Shown here: positions 8,913 to 18,059 of the stretch, piece after piece
Layout of the letters: every line of letters begins with the position of its first letter
Numbering within the stretch: the stretch's first letter is position 1
Assembly (NCBI RefSeq): GCF_001650715.1
Contig: NZ_LWQT01000077.1
Location: forward strand, 186,001-250,000
Length of the DNA: 64,000 nt
Direction of reading: 5' to 3'
From: Paramagnetospirillum marisnigri
Lineage (GTDB): Bacteria > Pseudomonadota > Alphaproteobacteria > Rhodospirillales > Magnetospirillaceae
Notes under the pieces: model-generated
Database searches by the model: none
What the model saw: only the letters and a program-made list of their open reading frames with translations
What the model was told of the DNA's origin: nothing
Translations under genes and position numbers: made by a program

Positions 8913-10649
8913 CTAAGCCGCCACCACCCGATTGCGACCGCTGTTCTTGGCGGTATACAGCGCGGCATCGGCCCGCGACAGCAGCGCCTCGGCCGAGACA
9001 TCCGCCTCGATCAGTTGGGCGACGCCGATGCTGGCGGTAAAGACCACGTCGCCGATCCCGGTATTGATGCAGATGCGGCTGACGGCCACTCGGATGCGCT
9101 CGGCCACCATCATGGCGGCTTCCAGATCGGTGTCGGGCAGCAGGATGGCGAATTCCTCGCCGCCCAACCGGCCCAGGGCATCGACGGTACGGATGGCATC
9201 GGTGCAGGCATCGGCCATGGCCTTGATGGCCTTGTCGCCCACCGGATGGCCGAAAGTGTCGTTGATGCGCTTGAAATGGTCGATATCGAGCATCAGGGCC
9301 GACAGCGGCCGGGGATGGCGATGCACCCGTTCGACCTCGGTGCCCAGCGTGGTCATGAAATAGCGGCGATTGAACACGCCGGTCAGGGCGTCGGTGGTGG
9401 CGAGGCGGCGCAATTCGGCTTCCATGGCCTTGCGCTCGGTGATGTCCATCATGACGCCGATCACCCCTTCGGGCTGGTCGGCACGGGACCGCCAGGCGAT
9501 CTTGCTGACCACCACGTCGTGGGCGAGGCCGTCGGCCAGGGTCAGGCGCCCCTCGAACTGCACCCGCTTGTCGGCGCCCAGGGCCTGGAGGTCGGCGGCA
9601 TGGGAGGTCTTGACGAAGTCCGGGTCCAGCAACTCGCCCATGGTCCGCCCGATCCATTCCTCGGCGCCGATGGCATGCATCTCGCGGAAGGCGCGGTTAT
9701 AGCCGCGATACTGGCCGTCGATCCCTTTCCACCACAGCGGGTTGGGCACCGCCTCCAGCAGGCTTTCCACGAACAGGCGGGCTTCCACTGCCTTGGAACG
9801 CTCTTCCGCCAGTTCGCGGGTGCGTTCCGCCACCTGATGTTCCAGCGTCTCGTTCATGTGGCGCAGCGCCGCCACCGCGCGCAGATGGTCGGAAATGTCG
9901 CGGGCCTCGATCATGTATTCCGGCACCGAGCCCACCGATGGCAGCGGCGTCACCAGAATCTGGGCGTCGAAGGCGTCACCGTCGCGATCGGCCATGCGCA
10001 CCGGCATCATGCCTTCCTCGGACAGCAGCATGGTCAGATCGGAGGCGAAGATTTCCCGGTAATCGCCATGGAACATGTCGGCCACCGCCATGCCCTGCAG
10101 CTCGGCGGCACGCAGGGCGCCCAGCATGGCGGCTCCGGCATCGTTGATATAGACCACCCGACCGCCATGGCACTGGGCGATCAGATGCATGGACTTCTCC
10201 ACCAGCACCCGGAAACGGTCCTCGCTGGCCCGGGCGGTGCGGGCCAGATGGCCCTGACGGCTGATGTCGCGGGCGATCACCACCGCATGCCCCGCCCCCA
10301 GTTCGCGGGCGGGGTGAATCTGCAATTCCACGTCCAAGGTGGCGCCGTTCAGGCCGCGCACCGCCACCGGGATGGCCTGGCTTTCGATTTCGTTGAGCAG
10401 CAGCAGCTCTTCCAGCACCTGGACATAGTCGCCGCCGACCAGGTCGCAGAAGGTCCGCCCCACCAGGGCGGAGCTGTCCTTGGCCGCCAGCAGGTCGATA
10501 CCGGCGCTATTGATGTCGAGAATGATGCCATCCTCGCATAGGCATACCAAGTCACGCGAGACTTCCAGCACCGCCATGAAATTCGAGCCGAAGCGCGGCC
10601 CCCGGCGCCGACGTTCGGCCGCCGCGCCATGAGTATCGATAACCGTCAT
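8913..10649 (-). CDS. PAS-PAS-PAS-GGDEF diguanylate cyclase
   Basis: Makes cyclic di-GMP from GTP under control of sensory domains. The 578-residue protein has three PAS-like regions (about 25-140, 150-265 and 295-405, with a short coiled region before the third) and a C-terminal GGDEF domain from about 410. The active-site motif is GGEEF (496-500), so it should be catalytic, and RTVD five residues upstream is a canonical RxxD product-inhibition I-site. There are no membrane segments, so the signals are cytoplasmic. The ATG at 10649 with AGGTGG upstream is preferred over a start 21 codons earlier. Confidence 0.92.
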   Translation of the reverse strand: MTVIDTHGAAAERRRRGPRFGSNFMAVLEVSRDLVCLCEDGIILDINSAGIDLLAAKDSSALVGRTFCDLVGGDYVQVLEELLLLNEIESQAIPVAVRGLNGATLDVELQIHPARELGAGHAVVIARDISRQGHLARTARASEDRFRVLVEKSMHLIAQCHGGRVVYINDAGAAMLGALRAAELQGMAVADMFHGDYREIFASDLTMLLSEEGMMPVRMADRDGDAFDAQILVTPLPSVGSVPEYMIEARDISDHLRAVAALRHMNETLEHQVAERTRELAEERSKAVEARLFVESLLEAVPNPLWWKGIDGQYRGYNRAFREMHAIGAEEWIGRTMGELLDPDFVKTSHAADLQALGADKRVQFEGRLTLADGLAHDVVVSKIAWRSRADQPEGVIGVMMDITERKAMEAELRRLATTDALTGVFNRRYFMTTLGTEVERVHRHPRPLSALMLDIDHFKRINDTFGHPVGDKAIKAMADACTDAIRTVDALGRLGGEEFAILLPDTDLEAAMMVAERIRVAVSRICINTGIGDVVFTASIGVAQLIEADVSAEALLSRADAALYTAKNSGRNRVVAA

Positions 10650-10796
10650 GCCCAATCCACCTGCCCCAAGTCCGCCCGGCCGTTTCCCCCAGCAAGACGG
10701 ATCACCCTTCACGTCTAGGTATAATCCGAAAGCCTCATGACTTACAGGGTTTCTCAGGGCGAATTGAAACGAATTGTGACCGCGGCGTCTATTTAG

Positions 10797-12443
10797 TTAG
10801 TGATTACTCCGCCAGTCGCGGATTTTCTCGATCAACCCGGCGGTGGAGCCGTCATGCCCCGTCACTGGCTTTGCCCCCGACAGTTCGGCAAGGATGGTCT
10901 TGGCCAGTACCTTGCCCAGTTCCACCCCCCACTGGTCGAAGCTATGGACGTCCCAGATCACGCCCTGGACGAAGACCTTGTGCTCGTAGAGCGCGATCAG
11001 CATGCCCAGCGTGCGGGGATCCAGTTGGCGATACAGCAGGGTATTGGTGGGACGGTTGCCGGAAAACACCCGGTGCGGCGCCTGGATGGCAATCTCGGCC
11101 TCGCCCATCCCGGCGGCGGCCAGTTCGGCCCTGACCTCGGCCTCGGACTTGCCGCGCATCAGCGCTTCCGGCTGGGCCAGGAAGTTGGACAACAGCATCA
11201 GATGGTGCTCGCCCAGCGGATTATGGGTTTCGGCGGCGGCCAGGAAGTCGCAGGGGATCAGCTTGGTGCCCTGGTGGATCAACTGGTAGAAGGCGTGCTG
11301 GCCATTGGTGCCGGGCTCACCGAACACGATGGGGCCGGTCTGCCAGATGGCGGGACTGCCGTCCTTGGCGGTGCCCTTGCCGTTGCTCTCCATGTCCAAC
11401 TGCTGCAGATAGGCGGGCAGCCGGTGCAGATACTGGTCATAGGGCAGCACGGCATAGGCCTGGGCGCCGAGGAAATTGCCGTACCACACGCCGAGCAGGG
11501 CCAGGATCACCGGCATATTGGCGGCCAGCGGCGCGGTGCGGAAATGCTCGTCCATACTGAACCCGCCGTCCAGCAACTCCTCGAACCGCTCGAAACCGAT
11601 GGCGACGGCGATGGACAGGCCGATGGCCGACCACAGGGAATAGCGCCCGCCGACCCAGTCCCAGAACTCGAACATATTGGCGGTGTCGATGCCGAATTCC
11701 GCCACCGCCTTGCCATTGGTGGACAGGGCGACGAAATGCCGGGGAATGGCCGCCTCGCCCAGCTTGCCCACCAGCCAGTCGCGGCAGGTCCGGGCATTGG
11801 CGATGGTTTCCTGGGTGGTGAAGGTCTTGGAGGCGACGATGAACAAGGTGGTCTCGGGGTCGCAGGCCTTCAGCACCTCGGCGGCATGGCTGCCGTCCAC
11901 ATTGGAGATGAAGCGCACCGCCAGGTCGGGGCGCTGATAAGGCTTCAAGGCCTCGGTCACCATCACCGGCCCCAGGTCGGAACCGCCGATGCCGATATTG
12001 ACCACGGTGCGCATGGGCTTGGCCGTGGCGCCCAGCCATTCGCCCGAACGCACCCGCTCGGTGAAGCCCTTCATCTTGTCCAGCACGGCGCGGATCTGGG
12101 GCATCACATCGACGCCGTCCACCGGCATTGGCCGCGCCGAGCGGTTCCTGAGCGCCACATGCAGCACCGAACGATGCTCGGTGGCATTGATGCGCTCGCC
12201 GCTGAACATGGCGTCGCGGGCAGCTTCCACCCCGGCCTCGCGGGCCAGGGCTTCCAGCAGCCCCATAGTGTCGCCGTCGACCCGGTTCTTGGAATAGTCC
12301 AACAGCAGATCGCCCAGGCTTACCGAGAAGGAGCGGAAGCGGTCGGGATCGGCGGCGAACATCTCGCGCATGGGGCGCTCGCCCACCGTGCGGGCGCGCG
12401 CTTCCAGGGCGCCCCAGGCGGGAAGCCGGGTTGGATTGGTCAT
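10797..12443 (-). CDS. pgi: Glucose-6-phosphate isomerase
   Basis: Interconverts glucose 6-phosphate and fructose 6-phosphate, feeding sugar-nucleotide synthesis and gluconeogenesis. The 548 residues match the enterobacterial-type enzyme along the full length. The phosphate-binding [12 protein letters not shown], the SIS-domain stretch [13 protein letters not shown], the family signature [12 protein letters not shown] and the C-terminal [17 protein letters not shown], which holds the catalytic lysine, are all present. Its neighbours are a glycosyltransferase gene and the diguanylate cyclase, both on the same strand; the gaps are 47 nt and 147 nt, so it may have its own promoter. Confidence 0.97.
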   Translation of the reverse strand: MTNPTRLPAWGALEARARTVGERPMREMFAADPDRFRSFSVSLGDLLLDYSKNRVDGDTMGLLEALAREAGVEAARDAMFSGERINATEHRSVLHVALRNRSARPMPVDGVDVMPQIRAVLDKMKGFTERVRSGEWLGATAKPMRTVVNIGIGGSDLGPVMVTEALKPYQRPDLAVRFISNVDGSHAAEVLKACDPETTLFIVASKTFTTQETIANARTCRDWLVGKLGEAAIPRHFVALSTNGKAVAEFGIDTANMFEFWDWVGGRYSLWSAIGLSIAVAIGFERFEELLDGGFSMDEHFRTAPLAANMPVILALLGVWYGNFLGAQAYAVLPYDQYLHRLPAYLQQLDMESNGKGTAKDGSPAIWQTGPIVFGEPGTNGQHAFYQLIHQGTKLIPCDFLAAAETHNPLGEHHLMLLSNFLAQPEALMRGKSEAEVRAELAAAGMGEAEIAIQAPHRVFSGNRPTNTLLYRQLDPRTLGMLIALYEHKVFVQGVIWDVHSFDQWGVELGKVLAKTILAELSGAKPVTGHDGSTAGLIEKIRDWRSNH

Positions 12444-12490
12444 GGAGTCATCCCCCGTTGCCGGACTAAGACCCTGAGTCTAGTCCCCGA

Positions 12491-13552
12491 TCAGGCCGCC
12501 GACAAGCGCCGAGCCGGACGCCCGGGGGCGGGAAAGGTCTCGAACGGCGCCAGATTGTCCACGAACTGGCGCGCCGCCGCCCCCCACGAGAATTCCAGGG
12601 CATGGGCGCGGCACAGGGCCGGGTCGATGACCAGGGCCGCCCGAGCCGCCTTGCCCAGGTCCTCGTCCAGCACTCCGGCCGGATGGCTGCCGATGACATC
12701 GTTGGGACCGGGCACCGGATAGGCCGCCACCGGCAGGCCCGAGGCCAGCGCCTCCAGCAGCACCAGGCCGAAAGTGTCGGTGCGCGACGGGAAGACGAAG
12801 ACATCGCCCGCCGCGTAATGCACCGCCAGTTCCTCGCCGAACTTGGCGCCGGTGAAATGCACCTCGGGATGCTTGCGCTTCATCTCGTCCAGTTGGGGGC
12901 CGTCGCCCACCACCACCTTGGTGCCGGGCAGGTCGATGGCGAGGAAGGCCTTGATGTTCTTCTCCACCGCCACCCGGCCCACATAGAGGAAGATGGGACC
13001 GGGCAGACCGGCGAAGGGGCCGGTCTCGCCCTTGGCCTCGGGGCGCGGCCGGAACAGCTCGGTATCGACGCCGCGCGACCAGCGGCTGATCCTGGCGAAG
13101 CCACGCCGGGCCAGTTCGGTCTCGATGCCCTGGGTCGCCACCATCACCGACGACGACGCGCCGTGGAAGCGGCGCATCACCGCGTAGGACAGCCGCAGCG
13201 GCAGGCGGAAGCGGGCCTGGATGTATTCGGGAAAGCGGGTGTGGTAGGCGGTGGTGAAGGGGATGCCCCGGCGGATGCAATAGCGTCGCGCCGCCCAGCC
13301 CAGCGGGCCTTCGGTGGCGATGTGGATGGCGCAGGGCTGCGCCTCCTCGATCATGCGGGCCACTTTGGGGCCGGGACGCAGCGCTAGGCGGATTTCCGGA
13401 TAGGTCGGACAGGGAATGCTGCGGAAGCGGTCCGGCGTCACCATCACCACGTCGTGGCCGGTGCGTTCCAGCTCGGTCTTCAGCGTGTCGAGGGTGCGGA
13501 CGACACCATTGACCTGAGGACGCCAAGCATCCGAGACGACGAGTATGCGCAT
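12491..13552 (-). CDS. GT4-family glycosyltransferase (MgtA/PimB-like)
   Basis: GT-B fold retaining glycosyltransferase, 353 residues. The N-terminal Rossmann domain starts with MRILVVSDAWRPQVNGVVRT, the acceptor-side pattern of the mannosyl- or glucosyltransferases that modify membrane lipids. The C-terminal nucleotide-sugar domain contains the motif SRTDTFGLVLLEAL. The gene starts inside the 3' end of the upstream phosphoesterase gene (73-nt overlap in another frame), so the two are co-transcribed. This pairing with an LpxH-like phosphoesterase suggests a membrane glycolipid role; donor and acceptor are unknown. Confidence 0.88.
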   Translation of the reverse strand: MRILVVSDAWRPQVNGVVRTLDTLKTELERTGHDVVMVTPDRFRSIPCPTYPEIRLALRPGPKVARMIEEAQPCAIHIATEGPLGWAARRYCIRRGIPFTTAYHTRFPEYIQARFRLPLRLSYAVMRRFHGASSSVMVATQGIETELARRGFARISRWSRGVDTELFRPRPEAKGETGPFAGLPGPIFLYVGRVAVEKNIKAFLAIDLPGTKVVVGDGPQLDEMKRKHPEVHFTGAKFGEELAVHYAAGDVFVFPSRTDTFGLVLLEALASGLPVAAYPVPGPNDVIGSHPAGVLDEDLGKAARAALVIDPALCRAHALEFSWGAAARQFVDNLAPFETFPAPGRPARRLSAA

Positions 13553-14346
13553 TCCTGCTCCTTACGCTCTTCGCTGATGGTGGAAACGCCGGGACGGCCG
13601 AGCCAGTGGACGATTTCCAGATGGCCGTCGAAATCCTCCACCAGGGCGGTGCAGCTTTCGACCCAGTCGCCGTCGTTGCAGTAGAGCACGCCGCCGTGGT
13701 CGCGGATTTCCGCATGGTGGATATGGCCGCAGACCACGCCGTCGGCGCCGTGGCGCCGTGCTTCCTCGGCCATGGCCTGCTCGAAATTGGCCATGAACTG
13801 CACCGCGTTCTTGACCTTGTGCTTGAGATAGGCCGACAACGACCAATAGGGAAAGCCCAGGCGGCGGCGCACCACATTGAACCAGTGGTTGGCGGCCAGG
13901 GCCAGGGTATAGGCGCCGTCGCCCAGATGGGCCAGCCACTTGGCGTGCTTGACCACCCCGTCGAAGGCGTCGCCGTGCAGCACCAGCAGTGTGCGGCCAT
14001 CGGCGGTCTGGTGGAGGGCGGTGGTCTCGACCCGGATATCGCCAAACAGCAGGCCGTGATATTCGCGGGCGAATTCGTCGTGATTGCCGGGAATGAACAG
14101 GACGCTGGTGCCCTTGCGCGCTTTTCGCAGGATCTTCTGCACCACGTCGTTATGGGCCTGGGGCCAGTACCACGAGCGGCGCAGGCGCCAGCCGTCGACG
14201 ATGTCGCCCACCAGATACAAGGTGTCGGACTCGGTGTTCTTCAGGAAATCCAGCAGATCATCGGCCTTGCAGCCACGTGTCCCGAGATGGATATCGGAAA
14301 TCCAAATGGTCCGGTAACGCCGCTTTGTCTCTGGACTGGCATTCAT
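13480..14346 (-). CDS. LpxH-like metallophosphoesterase (UDP-2,3-diacylglucosamine diphosphatase family)
   Basis: Calcineurin-type phosphoesterase of 288 residues. The di-metal motifs are all present: SDIHLG (Asp18, His20), GDIVDGW (Asp48), GNHD (88-90), HGDAFD and GHIHH. Proteins of this COG2908 group resemble LpxH, which hydrolyses UDP-diacylglucosamine in lipid A synthesis, but many alphaproteobacterial members sit beside a GT4 gene as here, so a different lipid-linked or nucleotide substrate is possible. The last 24 residues are encoded in the 73-nt overlap with the glycosyltransferase gene and are not conserved-looking. Confidence 0.85.
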   Translation of the reverse strand: MNASPETKRRYRTIWISDIHLGTRGCKADDLLDFLKNTESDTLYLVGDIVDGWRLRRSWYWPQAHNDVVQKILRKARKGTSVLFIPGNHDEFAREYHGLLFGDIRVETTALHQTADGRTLLVLHGDAFDGVVKHAKWLAHLGDGAYTLALAANHWFNVVRRRLGFPYWSLSAYLKHKVKNAVQFMANFEQAMAEEARRHGADGVVCGHIHHAEIRDHGGVLYCNDGDWVESCTALVEDFDGHLEIVHWLGRPGVSTISEERKEQECAYSSSRMLGVLRSMVSSAPSTR

Positions 14347-14519
14347 GATGAAGCGTCCAACCTTAATTTCCGGTAACGTTTCTCCGTGACTTTTAGTATC
14401 CCTAGGGGTGACAAGTACATATATTTTGATTCTCGGCCATTACATTTAATGTTTCAGCCTCATATCTGTAACATTTATTTAATGCTGATGCGGCGGCGCG
14501 CCGATATATACACGGCCTC
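14347..14519. promoter_or_regulatory. AT-rich divergent promoter region
   Basis: 173 bp, much richer in A+T than the surrounding genes, between the minus-strand phosphoesterase/glycosyltransferase pair and the plus-strand lipid-kinase-like gene. It holds two similar direct units, ACATTTAATG at 14442-14451 and ACATTTATTTAATG at 14471-14484. TATATA at 14505-14510 could be a -10 box so close to the ATG at 14520 that the transcript would be leaderless. This agrees with the lack of any ribosome binding site there. The -35 box is unclear. Confidence 0.4.
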
Positions 14520-15446
14520 ATGTCCATTTCCTGCGCCCCGACCGCCATCGCCGAACCGACCGCCGCGCCGCGCCGGGTGCTGGTCATTCACAATCCCACC
14601 GCCGGGCGCCACAAGCGCAAGCGCCTGCAAGACGTGATCGACCGGCTGGAGCGCCTGGGCGCCGCCGTGGTCTGCCGCGAAACCCGCATGCGGGGCGACG
14701 CCGAGGACTTCGCTGCCCTGGCATCGCCCGATACCTGCGACGCCGTGGTGGCGGCGGGGGGCGACGGCACCGTCAACGAGGTCCTGAACGGATTGGGCCG
14801 GGGGCCGGGCGGAGTCGCCCTGGGGGTCATCCCCCTGGGCACCGCCAATGTCCTGGCCTGCGAGATCGGCCTCGACCCCAAGGATTGCGACCAGATCGCA
14901 CGGACCATCGCTTTCGGCCATGCCCGCCACGTCCATGTGGGCGTTGCCAATCGCCGCCGCTTCCTGCTGATGGCGGGCGCCGGTCTCGACGCCCATGTGG
15001 TGGCCGGGGTCAACATCGCCCTGAAGCGCCGCACCGGCAAGCTGGCCTATGTGGTGGAAAGCCTGAAACAGGCGGTGGGCTACGATTTCCCGGTGCTGGG
15101 CATCCGCGCCGATGGCGTCGAATACGAGGGCCGCATGGTGGTGGCCTGCAAGGGACGCTTCTATGGCGGTCCCTTTGTCGCCGCCCCCGATGCCAGCCTG
15201 GAAGCCCCCAAGCTGGATGTCTGCATCCTGCCCAATTCAGGCATCGGCGGCGTGGTGCGCTATGGCCTGGCCCTGCCCATGGGGCGGCTGTCGGAACTGC
15301 CCGAGGTCCAGGTGGTCTCGGCGCGCTCCATCCTGATCACCGGGCCGCGCGGCGCGCCGGTCCAGGGCGACGGCGACATCGTCGCCCGCCTGCCCGCCGA
15401 GATTTCGGTGGGCGACGACACTGTGGAACTGATCTGCCCGGACTAA
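14520..15446 (+). CDS. Diacylglycerol/lipid kinase family protein
   Basis: ATP-dependent lipid kinase of the DAGK/YegS/sphingosine kinase family, 308 residues. The N-terminal part has the nucleotide-binding NPTAGR (25-30) and the family hallmark GGDGTVNEVLNGL (80-92), followed by GVIPLGTANVLA. The C-terminal beta-rich domain is full length. In this family the substrate may be diacylglycerol, ceramide, phosphatidylglycerol or a polyprenol. It is divergent from the phosphoesterase/GT4 pair, which would fit membrane lipid remodelling, but that link is inferred from position only. Confidence 0.9.
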   Translation: MSISCAPTAIAEPTAAPRRVLVIHNPTAGRHKRKRLQDVIDRLERLGAAVVCRETRMRGDAEDFAALASPDTCDAVVAAGGDGTVNEVLNGLGRGPGGVALGVIPLGTANVLACEIGLDPKDCDQIARTIAFGHARHVHVGVANRRRFLLMAGAGLDAHVVAGVNIALKRRTGKLAYVVESLKQAVGYDFPVLGIRADGVEYEGRMVVACKGRFYGGPFVAAPDASLEAPKLDVCILPNSGIGGVVRYGLALPMGRLSELPEVQVVSARSILITGPRGAPVQGDGDIVARLPAEISVGDDTVELICPD

Positions 15447-15450
15447 CCCG

Positions 15451-17649
15451 TCAGGCTTCCAAGGCGCGCAATTCGGCGTTGGTGTAGCGTAGCCGACCGG
15501 CCAGGATGCTGGCGAGGCCCTCCATCAGCACCAGGCCGACCTTCTTGTGGCTGTCGGCGAAGCCGTCGAAATTCCGGCGTGACAGCACGAACAGGTGAAC
15601 GTCGGTGAAGGCGATGGCGTCGGCCGAGCGGGTCTCGCCGTCCAGGAAGGCCATCTCGCCGAAGAACGAGCCGCGCCCGAAGGTGGCGAGGTGGCGCACC
15701 TGACCGTCGGCCAGGGGCAGCACGATGCGCACCGCTCCCTTGCGGATCAGGAACAACTCGTCGCCCTGGTTGCCCACCGAGAAGATCTTCTCGCCCGCCG
15801 GAACCACCCGGGCCTCCATATGGCCTTCCAGCTCGGTCAGGGTTTCCTTCTTGCGGCCCTTGAACAGCTCGATCTCGGCCAGTTCCAGGGGGCTTTCCTC
15901 GGGCGCCACCAGGGCCGCCTCGGCGATGATGTGGTCCTCGGCCCATTCCACCGCCTCGTCCACCTCGCCGAACACCTTGACCGGATGGCCCGAGCGCACC
16001 AGCCCCAACTGGTCGAAATAGTGCTGCATGTCGCGGCCGCTGGGCAGCGAGCGCGGAATATGGCTGAAAATCAGCATGCCGCCGCGTTCGCCCAGCATGT
16101 CCTTGATCTGGTCCAGCATATGGGCGGCGGTGATGTCCACCGACTGCACCCGGCGCATGTCCAGGATCAGGTAGCGCCGCAGCTTGAGATCGGCTTCCAG
16201 GGAATGGAACAATTGGCTGGTGGTGCCGAAGAACAGGCTGCCCTGCAACTCGGCCACCGCGAACTGACCGCCCTTTTCCGCCAGGATGTCCATTTCCTCG
16301 TGGACCCGGACCCGCTTGGAATGGGTGACCTCGCCGCTGGTGACGCGGCGCACCACCGAGCCGTGAACCTGTTCGCGCAGGAACAGCAGCACCGCCAGCA
16401 GCACCCCCACCCCCGACGCCACGATCAGGCTGACCGACAAGGCGCAGGCCACCACCGCGGCGATGACGCAGAAATCCAGCACGGTGGAGCGCGACTTCAG
16501 GAAGGCGAGGCTGCTCCAGTTGATCATGCGCACGCCGATCACCAGCAAGATGCCCGACAACGACGCCACCGGCACCCACGAGATCAGCGGCGCCAGCAGC
16601 ACGAAGGCGATCAGGGCGGCGATGCCTTCCACCATGCCCGACAGCCGGGTGGCGGCGCCGCTGGACATGTTGACCAGGGTGGCGCCCATGGTCCCCGCGC
16701 CGGGCACGCCCCCCAGGGCGGCGGCGGCCAGATTCCCGATGCCCTGGCCCATCAGCTCACGATTGGAATCGTGGCGGGTGCGCGTCAGGGCATCGAGCAC
16801 CACGCAGGTCTTCAGGGTGTCGATGGACAGCAGCACCGCCAGGGTCAGGGCCGGCACCAGCAGATCGCGCAGCACGCCGAAACCCAACTGGCCCAGCGAG
16901 GCGCCGCGCGCCGCCAGGGCGTCGAGCACGCTACCCTCGCCGCCGCCCAGTGTCCCCACCACGAAACTGTTGCCCGCCAGGGTCAGCAGGGCGGGGTCCA
17001 TCAATCCCAGGCCGAGATAGGTCAGGATGCCCGCCGCCAGGCCCAGCACCGGGGCGGGGACCTTCTTGGTCACCCTGGGGGCCAGCAGCATGACGGCAAT
17101 GGTGGCGCCGCCCACCGCCATGCCCTGCCAGCGCCACAGATTGGGCGAGGCCAGCGCGTTCCAGAAGCTGGTGCCCTTGGGGGTTCCCAGGAAGCGGGGC
17201 AACTGGCTGGCGATGATGATCATGCCGACACCGGACAGATAGCCGCTGACCACCGGATAGGGCATGTATTTGATCAGGCGGCCCAGCTTGAGCGCCCCCA
17301 TCAGCACCTGGAGGCCGCCCGCCATCAGCCCGAGCAGGGCCAGCAACAGCAGGCCGAGGCGGGGATCGCCGCCCCGGGCCATGTGGTCGATGGCGAAGGC
17401 CGACAGCACGGCGGCCGCCGGGGCGCAAGGCGCGCTGATCAGCCGATTGGTGCCGCCGAACAGCGGCGCCAGCAGCCCCATGGCCACGGTGCCGAGAATG
17501 CCCGCCACCGCCCCTTGGGCGCCGTATTGGCTGCCCAGGGCGGCGAAGATGGTGACGCCGAAGGCGATGGCCGAGGGCAGCGCCACCAGCATGGCGGCGG
17601 TGCCGCCCCAGATATCACCCACCAGGGTTTCGGACCGCGAAGTCTTCAT
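15451..17649 (-). CDS. SulP-family anion transporter fused to STAS and cyclic-nucleotide-binding domains
   Basis: Inner-membrane transporter, 732 residues. The N-terminal SulP core (about 10-410, 10 or more helices) resembles sulfate or bicarbonate permeases. A STAS domain follows (about 440-560; LILDMRRVQSVDITAAHML). A C-terminal Crp-like cNMP-binding domain (about 585-715) includes the loop GRGSFFGEMAFLDGETRSA, which carries the phosphate-binding-cassette Glu and Arg expected for cyclic-nucleotide binding. The three-domain arrangement suggests transport gated by cAMP or cGMP. It is convergent with the lipid-kinase gene, with only 4 nt between stops. The transported anion is unknown. Confidence 0.92.
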   Translation of the reverse strand: MKTSRSETLVGDIWGGTAAMLVALPSAIAFGVTIFAALGSQYGAQGAVAGILGTVAMGLLAPLFGGTNRLISAPCAPAAAVLSAFAIDHMARGGDPRLGLLLLALLGLMAGGLQVLMGALKLGRLIKYMPYPVVSGYLSGVGMIIIASQLPRFLGTPKGTSFWNALASPNLWRWQGMAVGGATIAVMLLAPRVTKKVPAPVLGLAAGILTYLGLGLMDPALLTLAGNSFVVGTLGGGEGSVLDALAARGASLGQLGFGVLRDLLVPALTLAVLLSIDTLKTCVVLDALTRTRHDSNRELMGQGIGNLAAAALGGVPGAGTMGATLVNMSSGAATRLSGMVEGIAALIAFVLLAPLISWVPVASLSGILLVIGVRMINWSSLAFLKSRSTVLDFCVIAAVVACALSVSLIVASGVGVLLAVLLFLREQVHGSVVRRVTSGEVTHSKRVRVHEEMDILAEKGGQFAVAELQGSLFFGTTSQLFHSLEADLKLRRYLILDMRRVQSVDITAAHMLDQIKDMLGERGGMLIFSHIPRSLPSGRDMQHYFDQLGLVRSGHPVKVFGEVDEAVEWAEDHIIAEAALVAPEESPLELAEIELFKGRKKETLTELEGHMEARVVPAGEKIFSVGNQGDELFLIRKGAVRIVLPLADGQVRHLATFGRGSFFGEMAFLDGETRSADAIAFTDVHLFVLSRRNFDGFADSHKKVGLVLMEGLASILAGRLRYTNAELRALEA

Positions 17650-17733
17650 GGCGCTTCCCCTCGCCCAACCATGCCTTTGGTTTAGGCTACACCCGAAGGC
17701 GGGAAAGCGATATCGCCATTTGACACCGAACCG

Positions 17734-18051
17734 TCACGAGCCGCCGGGCGGCCGGTTGCAGCACTGATGTTCGATGCGGGACTGGTCGCGGCGGTTGTCG
17801 TCCTGGAAACCGGCCCAGGCCAGCCACCAGCGGGCCAGCAGGCCCGATCGCGGCGCCAGCCCGGCGGCTTCCAGCCGCTGGACCACCTGGGCGAGGGTGA
17901 CGCGGTCCAGATCGTAGGTGAGCCGCAGCCGCCGCCCGTCCGATACAGGTTCCAGCGCCACGATGCCCTCGCCCAGCAGCGCCGCCAGACGCTCGGCCTC
18001 GGCCGGACGGGCGAGGCGCAAGGTGCGATGGCGAAGCAGCGGCGCGGCCAT
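17734..18051 (-). CDS. HMA-like small protein lacking the CxxC metal motif
   Basis: 105 residues from the ATG at 18051, which has GAGG 6 nt upstream; a TTG overlapping the previous stop at 18063 is the alternative. The first 70 residues (LRHRTLRLARPAEAERLAAL and the following strand-helix pattern) look like a heavy-metal-associated beta-alpha-beta fold with no CxxC. The tail is cysteine- and histidine-containing (IEHQCCNRPP). It is 8 nt downstream of the DUF411 copper-type gene, so a metal-related role is plausible but unproven. The HMA resemblance is my reading of the pattern only. Confidence 0.6.
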   Translation of the reverse strand: MAAPLLRHRTLRLARPAEAERLAALLGEGIVALEPVSDGRRLRLTYDLDRVTLAQVVQRLEAAGLAPRSGLLARWWLAWAGFQDDNRRDQSRIEHQCCNRPPGGS

Positions 18052-18059
18052 GATCGGCC

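Noticed and set aside
15595-17685. 696-codon plus-strand frame opposite the SulP transporter
   Set aside because: Gln/His/Gly-rich shadow of a well-supported membrane protein gene.
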